A DNA stretch of 31,803 nucleotides from a virus, in the IMG/VR virus record IMGVR_UViG_3300028827_000068, positions 1 through 31,803 of that record. One strand, 5' to 3'. Position 1 is the stretch's first letter, and each line of letters starts with the position of its first letter. The notes beneath the pieces are model-generated. The model saw only the letters and a list, made by a program, of their open reading frames with translations, did not search any database and had not been told where the DNA came from. The position numbers and the translations under genes were made by a program. Shown here piece after piece: positions 30,840 to 31,803 of this stretch.

Positions 30840-31280
30840 ATGTCATCATCAATATCGCTAAAAGATTTTTTAATTCCTATACTTTCGGCTGTATTATCTG
30901 CAATATTTTCTTACTTTGTATCTCGCAAGACGGTGAATGACAGGCTGAACAGGACTTTTTTAAATGATGATATTAAGGAAATATGTAGGCGCATTGAAAA
31001 GTTGGAGAGTAAGGCATCATCTTATTGGAGACAAGAAGGGCAAAATTGTGATCTTGAAGATTTAATTAAAAGTAATTTTAGATATTTAGGTCAAGATTTA
31101 AGGCAATTACCTCAAAGCCAGTATATTCATTATGGTATAGAGAGAAAATTGATTAGATTTCGCATGATATCAACAGGCGGATTGTTTGAGACTTCATATA
31201 AAAAAGCAGAACCAGATCGAATTGAAAAAATTAGAAAAGCAGCCGAGAATTTGAGAGAAGCTGTAATTAAAATTACGTAA
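30840..31280 (+). CDS. Membrane-anchored coiled-coil protein, third member of the module
   Basis: The 146-aa protein has one N-terminal membrane span (FLIPILSAVLSAIFSYFVS, about 9-28), then a charged helical region (NDDIKEICRRIEKLESKASS and DRIEKIRKAAENLREAVIKI). The soluble part should face the cytoplasm. No family is recognised. It lies 21 bases after DUF4325 and before a terminator, so the three genes probably form one operon, perhaps starting from the repressor promoter. It could localise the ATPase/STAS pair at the membrane or act as an effector. Confidence 0.7.
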   Translation: MSSSISLKDFLIPILSAVLSAIFSYFVSRKTVNDRLNRTFLNDDIKEICRRIEKLESKASSYWRQEGQNCDLEDLIKSNFRYLGQDLRQLPQSQYIHYGIERKLIRFRMISTGGLFETSYKKAEPDRIEKIRKAAENLREAVIKIT

Positions 31281-31294
31281 CAAATTACTAACGC

Positions 31295-31317
31295 AGCCCG
31301 CACCCAGCGGGCTTTTT
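31295..31317 (+). terminator. Terminator of the lysogeny/cargo operon
   Basis: AGCCCGC and GCGGGCT form a 7-bp stem with loop ACCCA, followed by TTTTATTT. It lies 14 bases after the last plus-strand gene and is a textbook intrinsic terminator. It is also roughly convergent with the 36-aa minus-strand ORF. Confidence 0.88.
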
Positions 31318-31323
31318 ATTTGA

Positions 31324-31434
31324 TTAGCAGTTCGCAAGAATTTCCCATGCCTTTCGATGTTTTTTAAGAAGATGCTCTACAATATCAAGCACCTTTGTTT
31401 GATCTGACTGATTTACCAGCCACTTTTTACTCAT
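31324..31434 (-). CDS. Small ORF, 36 aa
   Basis: The ATG at 31434 has AGAGGA six bases upstream. The product is KKWLVNQSDQTKVLDIVEHL plus a basic helical tail. It lies directly after the HEPN-like gene on the same strand and ends before the plus-strand terminator. There is no family hint. The good ribosome site and coding-like composition support it weakly. Confidence 0.45.
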   Translation of the reverse strand: MSKKWLVNQSDQTKVLDIVEHLLKKHRKAWEILANC

Positions 31435-31481
31435 AAGTTGTCCTCTAACATGTCCTTAAATTTGTTTAATTTTAACAATCC

Positions 31482-31803
31482 TTAAATCCAATTTTCTTTG
31501 TCTCGATCAAACAGGTTTTTTGCTTGTTTAGCATTGTTTATGGATTGCTCTGCTAATATATATGTAATTCTTGTATTTCTTCTATAATCTGCACTTATTC
31601 TTGCAGTATATAATCGACTAATTAAACGTTTTAACCTCGTATTTCGAGCATTTAAATAATGTTTTATTTTTTTGTGTGATGTTAACTTGCTCCCTGAGTC
31701 ATCTTTATTAGGGATAGCTATAGTATTCTCTTTACAAAAATCCTCAATCAATTTAAATATACCATAATATGCTCTACTACATATTACTCGATAAATAGTT
31801 TCT
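31482..31803 (-). CDS. Partial HEPN-like protein (5' end outside window)
   Basis: The frame stays open to the window edge, giving at least 106 residues, so the TTG at 31751 is not needed as a start. The visible part begins ETIYRVICSRAYYGIFKLIE and later has RLYTARISADYRRNT. The 'SRAYYGxF ... ARxxADYR' pattern is typical of HEPN helical-bundle proteins, which include RNA-cleaving toxins and abortive-infection factors. A partner such as an MNT-type nucleotidyltransferase would be expected close by, possibly outside the window. The identity is tentative. Confidence 0.6.
   Translation of the reverse strand, partial: ETIYRVICSRAYYGIFKLIEDFCKENTIAIPNKDDSGSKLTSHKKIKHYLNARNTRLKRLISRLYTARISADYRRNTRITYILAEQSINNAKQAKNLFDRDKENWI

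Noticed and set aside
1-31803. CRISPR array, tRNA or rRNA genes
   Set aside because: No regularly spaced repeats with unique spacers, and no tRNA or rRNA-like sequences were recognised.

Overview
The window is almost entirely one lambda-like (siphovirus-type) prophage. Structural genes run leftwards on the minus strand in near-canonical lambda order: terminase small and large subunits, gpW, portal, S49 protease with nested scaffold, decoration protein D, gpE-type capsid, head-tail joining genes, tail tube, gpG/gpGT frameshift pair, tape measure, tail fibre. The host cannot be named from this sequence. A lambda-type phage with strong Shine-Dalgarno sites and moderate GC with AT-rich cargo fits a Gram-negative proteobacterium; a Desulfobacterota host is possible but is only a guess. 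No integrase, rRNA or tRNA is visible. A palindromic recombination core beside phased direct repeats at bases 9-111 suggests that the left attachment end lies at the start of the window. The right end lies outside it.

Layout. 1-2600: attachment-like end, then two solitary plus-strand cargo genes (an unknown 155-aa protein and a TIR-domain protein), each set in about 300 bp of non-coding DNA. 2604-9679: tail module on the minus strand, interrupted by a plus-strand membrane-protein moron at 8827-9072. 9693-18314: tail tube, head-tail joining, a lysis block (M15 endolysin plus two membrane proteins) placed unusually inside the head-tail genes, then capsid, decoration, protease/scaffold, portal and gpW. 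18432-19890: an AT-rich three-gene cassette bounded by two terminator-like hairpins and inserted between terminase and gpW. 19893-22598: small HTH protein and both terminase subunits, with a cos-like GC-rich dyad just upstream. 22767-27962: HNH endonuclease, dCTP-deaminase-like enzyme, a new 59-aa Cys-rich ORF, RuvC-like resolvase, replication genes, SSB and a CII-like regulator. 27938-29003: divergent Cro/CI-type switch. 29014-31280: plus-strand genes downstream of the repressor (an exported nuclease-fold-like protein and a GHKL-ATPase / STAS-like DUF4325 / membrane-protein trio). 31324-31803: a 36-aa ORF and a HEPN-like gene running off the right edge.

The most notable biology is the stack of likely defence or exclusion genes carried by one prophage. 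These are (i) a complete toxin-antitoxin-SecB-chaperone cassette resembling the mRNA ADP-ribosylating anti-phage system CmdTAC, (ii) a TIR-domain protein with the WxxxE catalytic motif, (iii) an uncharacterised STAS-ATPase / DUF4325 / membrane module downstream of the repressor, (iv) a promoter-bearing membrane moron between gpT and the tape measure, and (v) a partial HEPN protein. Other well-supported observations are an A AAA AAC slippery site joining gpG to a gpT-like extension, a nested Nu3-like scaffold start, and a 48-bp near-identical repeat rich in TAGCAT / ATGCT motifs inside two adjacent replication-region genes, which is a candidate origin.
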